This document shows positions 7,396 through 16,120 of a stretch of DNA of 18,772 nt, piece after piece. The stretch is from CAYFJO01 sp964343305 (GTDB lineage: Bacteria > Planctomycetota > Planctomycetia > Pirellulales > Pirellulaceae). The number at the start of each line of letters is the position of its first letter. Position 1 is the stretch's first letter. Below the pieces are notes generated by a model. That model searched no databases. It saw only the letters and a list, made by a program, of their open reading frames with translations, and was not told the DNA's origin. The position numbers were made by a program, and so were the translations under genes. The stretch covers positions 1 through 18,772 of the forward strand of contig CAYFJO010000200.1 of the NCBI GenBank assembly GCA_964343305.1, in the 5' to 3' direction.

Positions 7396-9505
7396 TCCGA
7401 CCTGCGAGCCACGTTTCGAGAATCAACACACACAAGGCGCCGATGATCAACCAGCGCCAATAACTTTGTTTTCGTTCCAGCTCTTGATCGCGCAGTTGCC
7501 GCAGCCGCTCGGTCTCTTCGGACTTGGTTGCGTGGGTGCCGAGGTTGACGCCGAGTTGTTCGAGTCGCTCGACGTCGATCGGCGCAGTATCACTTTCAGT
7601 GCTACCAAGATTGACAGCGAATTCGTGACGTGTTCCGGCCAAGGCGACTTGGTGGATGCCTGGCTGGTCCGCATCATCAAAGGTCTTGGCATCGCGCGGA
7701 ACTTTCCACTCCCTGCCGTCTGGGCAATGAATGACCATTTCCTTTTGCGATTTGTTTTCTGGCAACGGGATCAATTCTCCGGTCGTGAAACTTGGTTGCT
7801 CGTCGATGTCGACACCGGCTTGTTCGAGGATGCCGGTGATGAGCGGGACGAATTTCGTAGTGCCGGCAAGTTGACTGTCGGCTGGGTGCCAGCCGCTGGC
7901 CAGGACGAACACCTTGCCGTCGCGGAGCGTTTGCTCCCACAAGGCTGGCCGGCCGTCGTCGAACCGGGCCAGCACGCGGGCGTCAGTGCCGGGCTTGACG
8001 TCGATCTGGCGCGACTGCCAGAAGCGGATCTTTGTAAAGTCGCTGTACTGCGGGGCGGCGAATGACGCGAACAGCGGGTGCGCGAAATCGATCTCACCGA
8101 GCATCGCGTAGCTGGCCGGTTTGACTTGGCGATCGGGCTCGATCGGCTCGATGAAGCTGGCCAACGACGCGACCGCCTCGTCGTCCTTCGGCACCACAAG
8201 CAATGTGCCGCCGAATTTAACGTACCCTTCGAGACCTTCGAGCTGTGTGGCTGATACCGACTCGGTAACGACGATCAGTTTCGGCATGTCGCCTTTGAGC
8301 AGCGCCGGCGACTGGCCGTCGTCGAGCGTCGTGATGCGGACATTGCACTGTGGCATGTCGGCCAGTGCTTCGCGCAGGAAATAGTGCAGGCCGCGTTGGT
8401 CGTTCGCATGATCGCTGCCGAGGTAGACGACGGTGATTTCTTTTTGGCGCGGCCGGACGACATAGAGCGTGTTGTCGAAATCGCACGTGTCGCCGGTTAG
8501 CACAAGGCGGTCGACAACCGACGCGGCGGGACGCGGCACTCGGACGACGCGGCTTTGTCCGGGCGGGACGTAGATGGCGACCTCTTCGTAGGACGGATTG
8601 CCAATCCGTCCAGCAGACGGTTCGTGGGACGGATTGGCAACTCGTCCTACAGCGTTGCTCCAGCGGACGTAGAACTGGTCAACATTTGAGTTGGCCGCGT
8701 TGGTGACTCGAACGCGCGGTTCGTTGTCGTTTGAGTCGTCGGTCGCGAGAAGTTGAATCGACGCGTTGGATGTTTGATCGAGCGAAACTTGTTCGAAGGC
8801 GACTTGCACGTCTTTCGGCCACTCGAATGCTTGCAGCGATTGGATCTGAGCCCCTTCCTGCATGTCGGTGATCAGCACGACTTGCAACGCGGCGTCGGTT
8901 TGCAGCAGGTCTTTGTTGACGTCCAGCGTGTCGGCCACCGCGATGAGCGATGTGCCCAGTTCGGTCGTCGACCACGTTGGCGCCAGCTCGGCAAGCCGTG
9001 CTCTGACGCGGTCCGGTTTGTTTTTGCGAATGGTGTTCAGCTCGCGATCGAACTCGACCAGCATTCGCACTTGTCGGTCGAACGCGAACAGTGCGACGTC
9101 GTCGGCCGGTTCGAGTTGCTCAAGCGCCAGCTCGGCCCGCGCGACGGCTTGTTGCCACAGGTCGCCTTGCCGCATGCTGGCGCTGGTGTCGATCATGATC
9201 GCGACGTTGCGGCCGCGAACGCCTTGCAGTGCGAGGTCGTCGTTCTCGCGGAAGAAGATTCGCATGAACGCCAGTACGATCAGTGCGAGGGCCGCAGCTC
9301 GCAGCAGCAGCAACAGCAAGTTGTCCAGCCGGCTACGACGCGTCAGCCTCGGCGGCGACGGCGACAGGAACATCAGCGAACTGAACTGCTGCTGGCCGCG
9401 CGGCGTGCGGCGGATCAAATGAAAAATGATCGGCAGCGAGAGGCCGAGGAAGCCGAGTGCGAACCACGGAGCGAGCGGGCTGAGCGATGTGAAGAAATTG
9501 ATCAT
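7358..9505 (-). CDS. BatA-type membrane protein with vWA domain
   Basis: A 715-residue protein. The N-terminal BatA-like region has a membrane helix at ~10-29, the HLIRRTPRGQQQFSSLMFL segment and a second helix at ~62-84. The vWA domain has a complete MIDAS: D106-T-S-A-S110, T180/T181 in STTELG, and D214 in LITDMQEG. Beta-rich and amidotransferase-like segments follow (~360-560), then a C-terminal helix at ~683-701. Proteins of this type work with MoxR ATPases at the membrane. The start is the ATG at 9503-9505 with GAGGGCGG upstream. Two parts look acquired: residues ~286-306 (VGRVANPSHEP...GRIGNPSYE) come from an in-frame repeat pair, and residues ~704-715 and the stop come from another. It lies between DUF58 and the DUF4175-like gene. 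Confidence 0.92.
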   Translation of the reverse strand: MINFFTSLSPLAPWFALGFLGLSLPIIFHLIRRTPRGQQQFSSLMFLSPSPPRLTRRSRLDNLLLLLLRAAALALIVLAFMRIFFRENDDLALQGVRGRNVAIMIDTSASMRQGDLWQQAVARAELALEQLEPADDVALFAFDRQVRMLVEFDRELNTIRKNKPDRVRARLAELAPTWSTTELGTSLIAVADTLDVNKDLLQTDAALQVVLITDMQEGAQIQSLQAFEWPKDVQVAFEQVSLDQTSNASIQLLATDDSNDNEPRVRVTNAANSNVDQFYVRWSNAVGRVANPSHEPSAGRIGNPSYEEVAIYVPPGQSRVVRVPRPAASVVDRLVLTGDTCDFDNTLYVVRPRQKEITVVYLGSDHANDQRGLHYFLREALADMPQCNVRITTLDDGQSPALLKGDMPKLIVVTESVSATQLEGLEGYVKFGGTLLVVPKDDEAVASLASFIEPIEPDRQVKPASYAMLGEIDFAHPLFASFAAPQYSDFTKIRFWQSRQIDVKPGTDARVLARFDDGRPALWEQTLRDGKVFVLASGWHPADSQLAGTTKFVPLITGILEQAGVDIDEQPSFTTGELIPLPENKSQKEMVIHCPDGREWKVPRDAKTFDDADQPGIHQVALAGTRHEFAVNLGSTESDTAPIDVERLEQLGVNLGTHATKSEETERLRQLRDQELERKQSYWRWLIIGALCVLILETWLAGRTVGQISNPSGTV
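8588..8650. repeat. Family A palindrome pair inserted in frame in the BatA-like gene
   Basis: First unit arms 8591-8599/8603-8611; second unit arms 8627-8635/8639-8647 with two mismatches. Outer flanks CGTA and CTAC make the pair head-to-head. The 63-bp element (21 codons) keeps the frame open and encodes GRVANPSHE and GRIGNPSYE, one per unit, between two beta-rich stretches of the host protein. Confidence 0.93.
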
Positions 9506-9538
9506 CCGCCGCCCTCGTGATTAGGGTGACGGCGGTCC

Positions 9539-9833
9539 ATACAAGCACGACGCGCAAGCGAGTGAGTGTTGAGTTTCAGTCTCGATTTTGCAGGCGTTCG
9601 TGTCCGTCGGCCTGAAAGGCCCAAACATATCAGCCCAGGGCAACGCCCTGGGAAAGAGTGCACACACAATTTGAAGCCCTGAAAGGGCGACACAGACATG
9701 CCGATTTTGTTTCGCCCTTTCAGGGCTTGTGTCGTTTTTCGCAATCCATACCCAGGGCGATGCCCTGGGCTGATTTGTTGTTGCCCCGTTCGGGGCGAAT
9801 GACAATTCACTCGCTTGCGCTTCGTGCTTGTAT
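9539..9833. repeat. 27-bp inverted repeat pair (family C) enclosing another element
   Basis: Left arm 9539-9565 (ATACAAGCACGACGCGCAAG...) and right arm 9807-9833 are reverse complements with one mismatch. In the outward frame they encode STKRKRV/SLALRACI-like peptides. The arms flank the 187-bp family B copy and about 40 bp of unassigned sequence on its left. The whole structure fills the 340-bp gap between the BatA-like and DUF58 genes; I see no other gene there. Confidence 0.88.
9610..9796. mobile_element. Transposase-less copy of the RAYT palindromic element (family B)
   Basis: Six palindromes in a mirror arrangement: GCC-TGAAA-GGC (9610-9620), GCCCAGGGC-AAC-GCCCTGGG (9633-9652), GCCC-TGAAA-GGGC (9676-9688), GCCC-TTTCA-GGGC (9714-9726), CCCAGGGC-GAT-GCCCTGGGC (9751-9770), GCCCC-GTTC-GGGGC (9783-9796). 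The linker ACATATCAG precedes the second and its inverse CTGAT(T)TGTT follows the fifth. The element at 12882-13527 has the same order, but with a transposase gene where this copy has only 25 bp (9689-9713). It therefore looks like a non-autonomous relative. Confidence 0.88.
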
Positions 9834-9845
9834 TGAGGAAACGTT

Positions 9846-10814
9846 TCATGATGACGCCCCGTTTGCCCGGCCGGGGACGAGACCTTGGCGGCGGATTTGG
9901 CGGCCTCGGCGCATTCTTGATTGGACGAAGTCGAATAGGGCCAGTTCGAGCGGTCGATCGGTTGTTAGTTGGTAGTAGTCGATGCCTAGGTTGGCGCACG
10001 CCGTGTCGATTGCGGCGGCATGCTCGTTGAAACGTCGTTGGTAATCCGCGCGGATCGTCTCTGGATCGACGTAAAGGTTGCGGCCCGATTCGAGGTCTTC
10101 GAACATCGCGGCGTCGTTGAACTCGAAATTGATTTCCGACGGATCGAGGACTCGCATCAAGACAACCTCGTGGCCGCGCGATCGCAGGTAGCCGAGCTGT
10201 GTTTCGAGGGTGTCGATCGGCGCGAGCAAATCGGAGATCAAAACAATCAAGCCGCGTTTGGTGACCGTCTGGGCGATTTGCTCGATCGGTGGGCCGAGGT
10301 TGGTCTCAGTCCCGGACAATGCATGTTCGAGGCACAGCATGATGTGATGCATGTGGCCGGTGCGGAATCTCGCCGGCACATACTCGGCGATGTGTTCGTC
10401 GAACGTGAGCAGTCCGACCGCGTCGCGCTGGGTTGACAGAAAATACGCGAGCGTCGCGGCGGCAGTCTTGGCGTACTCGGCCTTGTTGTAGGCGAGCGAG
10501 CCGTAGCCCATCGAGCGGCTCATGTCGACCAGCAGGTAGCAACGCAGGTTGGTCTCGTCTTCGAATCGTTTGATGTAGTAGCGGTCCGAACGGGCGTACA
10601 AGCGCCAGTCGAGATAACGCGGGTCGTCGCCTGGAGAGTATTCGCGGTATTCGCTGAACTCAACCGAGAAGCCGTGATACGGGCTGCGGTGCAGGCCGGT
10701 GAAAAAACCTTCAACAACGACCTTGGCACGCATCTCCAAATTCTTGATCCGCATCAATGCGTTGGGGTCGATGAACGACGCCTTCGTGCGATCGGGTTGT
10801 TGTGCGGTTGCCAC
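9846..10814 (-). CDS. DUF58 domain protein (vWA-like partner of MoxR)
   Basis: A 322-residue protein with the DUF58 signature: SPYHGFSVEFSEYREYSPGDDPRYLDWRLYAR spans residues ~44-75, followed by DRYYIKRFEDETNL. A vWA-like core follows, with D97-M-S-R-S101 and an ISDLLAP strand; no membrane helix is visible, so it is probably cytoplasmic. DUF58 proteins are regular partners of MoxR ATPases, and the MoxR gene lies directly upstream. I chose the GTG at 10812-10814: the ATG at 10844 would add ten residues encoded by an A-rich repeat (MSFVIWNLPP). No clear ribosome binding site supports either. The downstream gap to the BatA-like gene is filled by nested repeats. Confidence 0.92.
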   Translation of the reverse strand: MATAQQPDRTKASFIDPNALMRIKNLEMRAKVVVEGFFTGLHRSPYHGFSVEFSEYREYSPGDDPRYLDWRLYARSDRYYIKRFEDETNLRCYLLVDMSRSMGYGSLAYNKAEYAKTAAATLAYFLSTQRDAVGLLTFDEHIAEYVPARFRTGHMHHIMLCLEHALSGTETNLGPPIEQIAQTVTKRGLIVLISDLLAPIDTLETQLGYLRSRGHEVVLMRVLDPSEINFEFNDAAMFEDLESGRNLYVDPETIRADYQRRFNEHAAAIDTACANLGIDYYQLTTDRPLELALFDFVQSRMRRGRQIRRQGLVPGRANGASS

Positions 10815-10819
10815 TGGTG

Positions 10820-10930
10820 GTAAATTCCAAATTACAAAAGACAAATGACAAACAAATCACAAGCACCAAATCTCAAATGTTGTTTTCGCATTTTGAATTT
10901 GTAGTTTGGAGCTTGTTTGTTATATGGGAT
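10820..10930. repeat. A/T-rich imperfect inverted repeat (family F) between MoxR and DUF58
   Basis: The left part (10821-10880) is made of short CCAAAT/ACAAA/CAAATC units. The right part (about 10890-10930: TTTTGAATTTGTAG...GGAGCTTGTTTG) is its approximate reverse complement. The region is much richer in A/T than the genes around it and fills most of the 134-bp gap. From memory, similar CCAAACTACAAA-type repeats recur in planctomycete intergenic DNA; I could not check that here. Confidence 0.5.
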
Positions 10931-10948
10931 GTGTTTTTTGGTGCTTTC

Positions 10949-11962
<1,014 letters not shown>

Positions 11963-11968
11963 AACAAA

Positions 11969-11975
11969 TTCCTTT
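11969..11975 (-). promoter_or_regulatory. Ribosome binding site deciding the MoxR start
   Basis: AAAGGAA on the minus strand, six nt before the TTG at 11960-11962. It lies just outside the palindromic repeat at 11980-12045 and supports a TTG start over the ATG located inside that repeat. Confidence 0.6.
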
Positions 11976-11979
11976 TCTA

Positions 11980-12045
11980 GTGAGCCGACGGCGCTAGCCG
12001 CGGGTTGCATTGCACATCGGCCCGACGCTAGCGCGTTCGGCTCAC
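11980..12045. repeat. Inverted repeat pair (family D) between DUF4159 and MoxR
   Basis: Left arm 11980-12004 (GTGAGCCGACGGCGCTAGCC...) and right arm 12021-12045 (...GCGCGTTCGGCTCAC) are reverse complements at about 21 of 25 positions, separated by 16 bp. Each arm contains the CGCTAGC/GCTAGCG core. The pair takes up most of the 85-bp gap. Confidence 0.85.
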
Positions 12046-12047
12046 AG

Positions 12048-12863
12048 TTAGTGCGTCATTGCATACGTGACGATGTTGATCCCAAGCGGATACGACCACT
12101 TCTCGGAATACTCTTTGAAATAACTTGGATCCATCCCTTCGCGTTCCCAGCCGTCGCCCAAGTCCGTGTTGTGACAAACGATCATCATGATCCGCTCCTT
12201 GTCATCAAACAGCGCCTTGTAGTGCGGCGTCTGAGCATCCGGCCGCTCGCTGGTGTAGCCGTTCCAGTAGGTGTGGATGCTGGGAATTTGAGGTTTCTCT
12301 GCGAGCTTGTAAACGTTGTTGAAGATCTCGTGTTCCAGCGGCAGTTCCTTCAACTCGCGCTTCGGGAAAACGCGTTTCATTTGCTGCTCGAAATTGTACC
12401 ACTCGCGCTCGCCCCAAAAGTCGTCGACCATCACAAAGCCGCCGTTCAAACAGTACCGCCGCAGCGCCGCGACCTCATCTTCGCTCAGCCACATGTCGCC
12501 CGGCTCGATGATGTACAGGAACGGATAGTCGAACAGTTCTTTGTCGGTCAGCGATAGAATCTTGCCATTCGGATCGACCTTGAACGACGTCAGCTCCTGC
12601 AGGCGATACGAGAAATTCAAATCGCTGTCAGGAAAATCCGTCGACCATTTCCCGCGCCGCCAGTTGTCGTTGTACGAGTTATACCGTACGCGGACGAACG
12701 TGAAGACATCGTGTTTGAACTGCGCGTCTTTCTCCCAAGTCGGCACGCCGTTTCGGCGCACGGTCGTATCAAACGACTGCGGCATTTGGCCACGTTGCGC
12801 GATCAGGATTCCCACGGCAATGACAACGATAAACATGACGGCCAGTTTTGTTTTTCGATTCAT
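12048..12863 (-). CDS. DUF4159 domain membrane-anchored protein
   Basis: A 271-residue protein with one N-terminal membrane helix (residues ~7-23, AVMFIVVIAVGILIAQ); the remainder is probably extracytoplasmic. The DUF4159 core is recognisable from FTFVRVRYNSY, the FLYIIEPGDMWLSEDEVAALRRY stretch and GGFVMVDDFWGEREW, followed by HEIFNNVYKL and the C-terminal NIVTYAMTH. The family fold resembles a class I amidotransferase-like domain without a catalytic Cys and commonly accompanies MoxR, DUF58 and BatA-type genes; its biochemical role is unknown. It looks like the first gene of the operon. The ATG at 12861-12863 has a strong AAGAGGTG ribosome binding site. The transposase element ends two bp beyond that site. 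Confidence 0.92.
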   Translation of the reverse strand: MNRKTKLAVMFIVVIAVGILIAQRGQMPQSFDTTVRRNGVPTWEKDAQFKHDVFTFVRVRYNSYNDNWRRGKWSTDFPDSDLNFSYRLQELTSFKVDPNGKILSLTDKELFDYPFLYIIEPGDMWLSEDEVAALRRYCLNGGFVMVDDFWGEREWYNFEQQMKRVFPKRELKELPLEHEIFNNVYKLAEKPQIPSIHTYWNGYTSERPDAQTPHYKALFDDKERIMMIVCHNTDLGDGWEREGMDPSYFKEYSEKWSYPLGINIVTYAMTH

Positions 12864-12872
12864 TGTCTAAAT

Positions 12873-12880
12873 CACCTCTT
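12873..12880 (-). promoter_or_regulatory. Strong ribosome binding site of DUF4159
   Basis: AAGAGGTG on the minus strand, nine nt before the ATG. The outer palindrome of the transposase element begins at 12882, so the element abuts this site and any original promoter would lie beyond the element. Confidence 0.7.
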
Positions 12881-12881
12881 T

Positions 12882-13527
12882 GCCCCTACGGGGCCAAAAC
12901 ATATCAGCCCAGGGCATCGCCCTGGGATTTGGATACAAAAACGTGCCAAAGCCCTGAAAGGGCGAAACAACACTCAATCCCAAATGTATCGTTCATCATA
13001 TTCGATCCTGTGCCGTTTGAATAATTCTCGCAATTCGTCCTGAAACGTCACGCGTTGATGACGCTCATTCTGCGTTGCGATGTACTCACAAACCTCTTCG
13101 ACCTTCGATTGGCTAACCGAAAACGCGGCGTATCCGTTTTGCCAATAAAAGTCTCTATTCTTTGTGCCGGATGATTTCATCCATTTCGAACTGCCCTTTT
13201 TGACTTCTTCGACAATCTTTTTCAGCGCGTGGTTCTTTGACAAGGAGAACAGCGCGCGGACGTGGTCTTCGACACCACCGATGATCAACGCGGGACTTTC
13301 CCATTGTTTGAAGATGCCAGCTTGGTAAGCGAACAAGTCGCTTTGAATATCGTCGGGAATCCAAGGCTTGCGATGCTTGGTGCTGTAGACAAGATGGATC
13401 AGGTTTTTGACTAGCGATTGAGGCATCGGTTGTTTCGCCCCTTCAGGGCTTGCGGATTTGTTCGTTCGGAGACCCAGGGCGTCGCTGCGCTTTGCCCTGG
13501 GCTGATATGTTTGGGCCCCTTTGGGGC
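12882..13527. mobile_element. Palindrome-bounded element carrying a REP-associated tyrosine transposase
   Basis: A 646-bp element with mirror-image ends. Left: GCCCC-TAC-GGGGC (12882-12894), GCCCAGGGC-ATC-GCCCTGGG (12907-12926), GCCC-TGAAA-GGGC (12951-12963). Right: GCCC-CTTCA-GGGC (13437-13449), CCCAGGGC (13473-13480) with GCCCTGGGC (13494-13502), GCCCC-TTT-GGGGC (13515-13527). The linker ACATATCAG on the left recurs inverted as CTGATATGT on the right. The transposase gene fills the space between the inner palindromes. The right end also encodes the C-terminal 28 residues and stop of the TPR peptidase. Confidence 0.88.
12974..13426 (-). CDS. REP-associated tyrosine transposase (Y1/IS200-like), HUH motif altered
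   Basis: A 150-residue protein of the Y1 transposase family: NLIHLVYSTKHRKPWI at the N-terminus, IGGVEDHVRALFSLS in the middle, SSKWMKS, WQNGYAAFSVSQS, and VCEYIATQNERHQRVTFQDEL with the candidate catalytic Tyr, then IEYDERYIWD. Such enzymes cut and rejoin single-stranded DNA at REP palindromes. The metal-binding HUH motif normally reads His-hydrophobic-His (DHVHLL in relatives I recall). Here it reads DHVRAL, with Arg encoded by CGC, one transition from CAC. The rest of the frame is intact and of normal length. No ribosome binding site is obvious before the ATG at 13424-13426. It may be recently inactivated or have altered chemistry. Confidence 0.9.
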   Translation of the reverse strand: MPQSLVKNLIHLVYSTKHRKPWIPDDIQSDLFAYQAGIFKQWESPALIIGGVEDHVRALFSLSKNHALKKIVEEVKKGSSKWMKSSGTKNRDFYWQNGYAAFSVSQSKVEEVCEYIATQNERHQRVTFQDELRELFKRHRIEYDERYIWD

Positions 13528-16085
13528 GAAGTTTTGTCGACGCCGCTTTGCGGAGAATTTGTTTGCTCGCCTGGCTGGGGTAATTCGATCTCAGCCAGGA
13601 TGGCGAGCAACTCGCGGTGGGCGGCTCGGAATCGCGGGGCTTCTTCGAGTGACGTCAGTATGTGTCGTCGCGCGGAAGCGAAATCGCCGTTCGTTCTCAA
13701 TAACTTGGCAAGTCGAAAATGCGTGTCGGCGGGATCGATTGGTTCGAGCACAATTAAGGTTTGCAGCGCTTCGATGGCTCGATCGACGGCGCCCGTTTGT
13801 TCGGTCGCTTTGGCCATGAACCGATGCGGCGTGCGGCTGAGTGGATTAACGGCTAAGGATCGTTCGGCGTTGACCAAAACTTCATTCCAGTTCTGTTCGT
13901 CAACGTTGATTTCCATTAGGCGCGTGTACGCATCGACGCTGTCGTTGGACAATGCGGCCAACTTATTCAACACGACGAGTTCCTCCTCGGTTTCGCCGAG
14001 TTCTCGGTGGGCTTTGGCCAGCATGGAATAAGCGGTTTGCGCGCCTTCGTAATACTTGATGATTTCACCAAGCGGTTGCTTTGCTTCTTCGTATTTCTCG
14101 TCGCTGATGAACTGGGCGGCTTGGCGTTGGAGCAGGTAAAAATTATTGGGGGCGAGTTCGACGTCAGGTGCGGGTTTAGCGAAGTCGAGATTCGGCGCGA
14201 GGTCGCGGGCACGCTTTCGCGCGTATTCGGCGAACTCTTTGTCGAGGGCTTCGAGCGAACCGGTGTATCGGGCCAGCGAATCGTTGATCGGCATACCGAC
14301 GCCGAGGTCGACGAGGATTCGCTTGAGAGTGTCGAGGCCGTACTTTTCGACGAGGTATTCGACCACGAGCGACGATTCGTAGTAGGCGAACTGCAAATGC
14401 AAACCGCTCTTGGGATTGAGAAACGCACCGCTGAGCTGGCTGACCGGCGTCAAGTCATCGCCCAGCACCATCTCGCGATACTGCGGGTTCATCGTCTGGC
14501 CCCACGACGAATTGGCTTGGCGTTCTTCGTAAACCGAGATGCCTTCGCTGAGCCAACGTGGCATTTTGTTCTTCGTTTTGAATAGCGTCACGACGTGACA
14601 GAACTCGTGCCACAAGACCGCCTGCCAGTTGGACGGCGAGTTGCCTTGCGACGCCGGGCTGTTCATCGTGATCACGCGGCCGAAGCAAACGCCGAGGAAT
14701 CCCGCGCCACCCGGCAGCCCAAATGTGCGAATGGCGAAATCTTGTTGCTCAGGGAAGATCTCGACGTAGATTGGTTCTTCAAGTTCGACTTCGTACTTCG
14801 CGCATAGCTCTTCTTTCGCGCGGGCAAGCAGTTTCAAGACAGGTTGCCCGTAAATCTTCGCTTCGCGCGTTTCCATGCGAACGACGAAGCCGTCGCTTTC
14901 GAGGATCGTGTACTTGGTGATGTGATCGCGTAGCGTGACCAAGTTGTGCGCGACGACGTTGTAGCCGTCCTTTTCGTAAACTTCGTCGGCCAGTTTCCAG
15001 CCTTCCTCTTCGTCGCCCAATCGCAGCAGGTCTTGCGAAAGCTGCATTTTGGCGGGCAAGTAATCTGCGTCGAACTTGAGCGCGAGCCGTTGATATACGG
15101 CACCTTCTTCGAAGCGATACTTTTGCGAGAGCTTATTGCCGATCAAATGGTCGACATCAGGATTCGTTTTCCAGTGAGCCAGCGCTCGATCGCGGCATTC
15201 TTTTTCGACCTCGGCGTCGTTGTTCAAATGCGCGAGCACCGCGCGATAGGCCCACAAGCGCGGATGCTTGTCATTGACCTTGAGAACTTGTTCGAGGACT
15301 TTGTTGGCCGCGTCGTAATGTTCCGAGTCGATGTGTTCGTCGACAAGGTATAGCAGACTGTCGACGTGGTTTTCATTTTTTTCGATTGCGGCTTGAAGAG
15401 CGGCTTTTGATTTCTTGCCGTCACTCGGCGCATACGCCATCGCGATACCAAAGAAAACGTCCGGATTCTTCGTGTCGACTTCGGCGGCTTTTTCGTACTC
15501 GACGGCGGCGAGGCCGTAGTCGTGCTTGGCGAGGCCGAGGTCGCCGGCTGCGATCGATGCCTCGGCGTATTTTGGTTTGAGCAACCTCGCGCGATCGTAG
15601 AAACTCTTGAGGACGTCTTTGGGGTCGGCGCCGGCATCGAGGTAGTAGCGGCCCAGCGTGACATAGTTTTGGGCGTCGGTGTAGAGCCAGCGTTGTTTCT
15701 TGACGAACTCAATGATGTCGTCGAGCAGGGTTTTCGCTCGCTGGTCGTCTCCGTTGAACCTGCAAACTCTGTGTCCGAGCCAACGTAGGCGGACGCTCTT
15801 GGGACGTTTCATCAGGCCTTCGTCAAGTGTCTTCAAGGCGTCGGCGTATTTGCCGCGTACTAATTCGGATCTGATTTTCAGTTCGTACCAGTCTTCGATC
15901 GTCTGGCCGTCCGTGAGTGCTTTGGCGGCGTGTGCGGCAGCTTCGTCGTACTTGCCTTGGTTGTAGAGCGTCGTTGCCTCGGCGATCGACTGGGCTTGAA
16001 GTTGTGGGGCGAGGAAGATGACAAAGAGAAATGTGAGACGCTGAATTGCGCGGGATGAGTGACGAGATTTTGACTTCGTCGGCAT
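13443..16085 (-). CDS. Secreted TPR protein with HExxH zinc peptidase domain
   Basis: An 880-residue protein with a signal peptide (charged MPTKSKSRHSSR, then LTFLFVIFLAPQLQAQ). TPR-like helical repeats cover ~33-380. A gluzincin-type peptidase region (~385-620) carries HEFCH at 493-497 and a downstream Glu514 in WLSEGISVYEE; this resembles peptidase MA-like/DUF1570 families. More TPR-like repeats cover ~650-835. The tail (~853-880, ...GPNISAQGKAQRRPGSPNEQIRKP) is encoded by the end of the adjacent transposase element, which also provides the TGA. The start is the ATG at 16083-16085, with AGGAAA five nt upstream; the longer frame to 16244 translates repeats. It is upstream of the MoxR operon but separated by the mobile element. 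A role in protein turnover outside the cytoplasm is inference. Confidence 0.9.
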   Translation of the reverse strand: MPTKSKSRHSSRAIQRLTFLFVIFLAPQLQAQSIAEATTLYNQGKYDEAAAHAAKALTDGQTIEDWYELKIRSELVRGKYADALKTLDEGLMKRPKSVRLRWLGHRVCRFNGDDQRAKTLLDDIIEFVKKQRWLYTDAQNYVTLGRYYLDAGADPKDVLKSFYDRARLLKPKYAEASIAAGDLGLAKHDYGLAAVEYEKAAEVDTKNPDVFFGIAMAYAPSDGKKSKAALQAAIEKNENHVDSLLYLVDEHIDSEHYDAANKVLEQVLKVNDKHPRLWAYRAVLAHLNNDAEVEKECRDRALAHWKTNPDVDHLIGNKLSQKYRFEEGAVYQRLALKFDADYLPAKMQLSQDLLRLGDEEEGWKLADEVYEKDGYNVVAHNLVTLRDHITKYTILESDGFVVRMETREAKIYGQPVLKLLARAKEELCAKYEVELEEPIYVEIFPEQQDFAIRTFGLPGGAGFLGVCFGRVITMNSPASQGNSPSNWQAVLWHEFCHVVTLFKTKNKMPRWLSEGISVYEERQANSSWGQTMNPQYREMVLGDDLTPVSQLSGAFLNPKSGLHLQFAYYESSLVVEYLVEKYGLDTLKRILVDLGVGMPINDSLARYTGSLEALDKEFAEYARKRARDLAPNLDFAKPAPDVELAPNNFYLLQRQAAQFISDEKYEEAKQPLGEIIKYYEGAQTAYSMLAKAHRELGETEEELVVLNKLAALSNDSVDAYTRLMEINVDEQNWNEVLVNAERSLAVNPLSRTPHRFMAKATEQTGAVDRAIEALQTLIVLEPIDPADTHFRLAKLLRTNGDFASARRHILTSLEEAPRFRAAHRELLAILAEIELPQPGEQTNSPQSGVDKTSPQRGPNISAQGKAQRRPGSPNEQIRKP

Positions 16086-16090
16086 GACCG

Positions 16091-16096
16091 TTTCCT
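16091..16096 (-). promoter_or_regulatory. Ribosome binding site of the TPR peptidase
   Basis: AGGAAA on the minus strand, six nt before the ATG at 16083-16085. With the signal peptide that follows, it fixes the start and excludes the 53-residue upstream extension. Confidence 0.65.
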
Positions 16097-16120
16097 GGTC
16101 CAGTGATCTTTGGCCTGACG

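Noticed and set aside
9539..9833. Repeated palindromes as a CRISPR array
   Set aside because: The units are inverted rather than direct repeats, spacing is irregular, and no cas gene is present.
9658..9975. 105-codon open frame across the gap between BatA-like and DUF58 genes
   Set aside because: The translation consists of repeat peptides (ALKGRHR, AMPWADLL, SLALRACIE) from families B and C, then antisense DUF58.
12711..13043. 110-codon plus-strand frame across the left end of the transposase element
   Set aside because: It is antisense to DUF4159 and the transposase and translates the family B palindromes (ISPGHRPG, ALKGRN).
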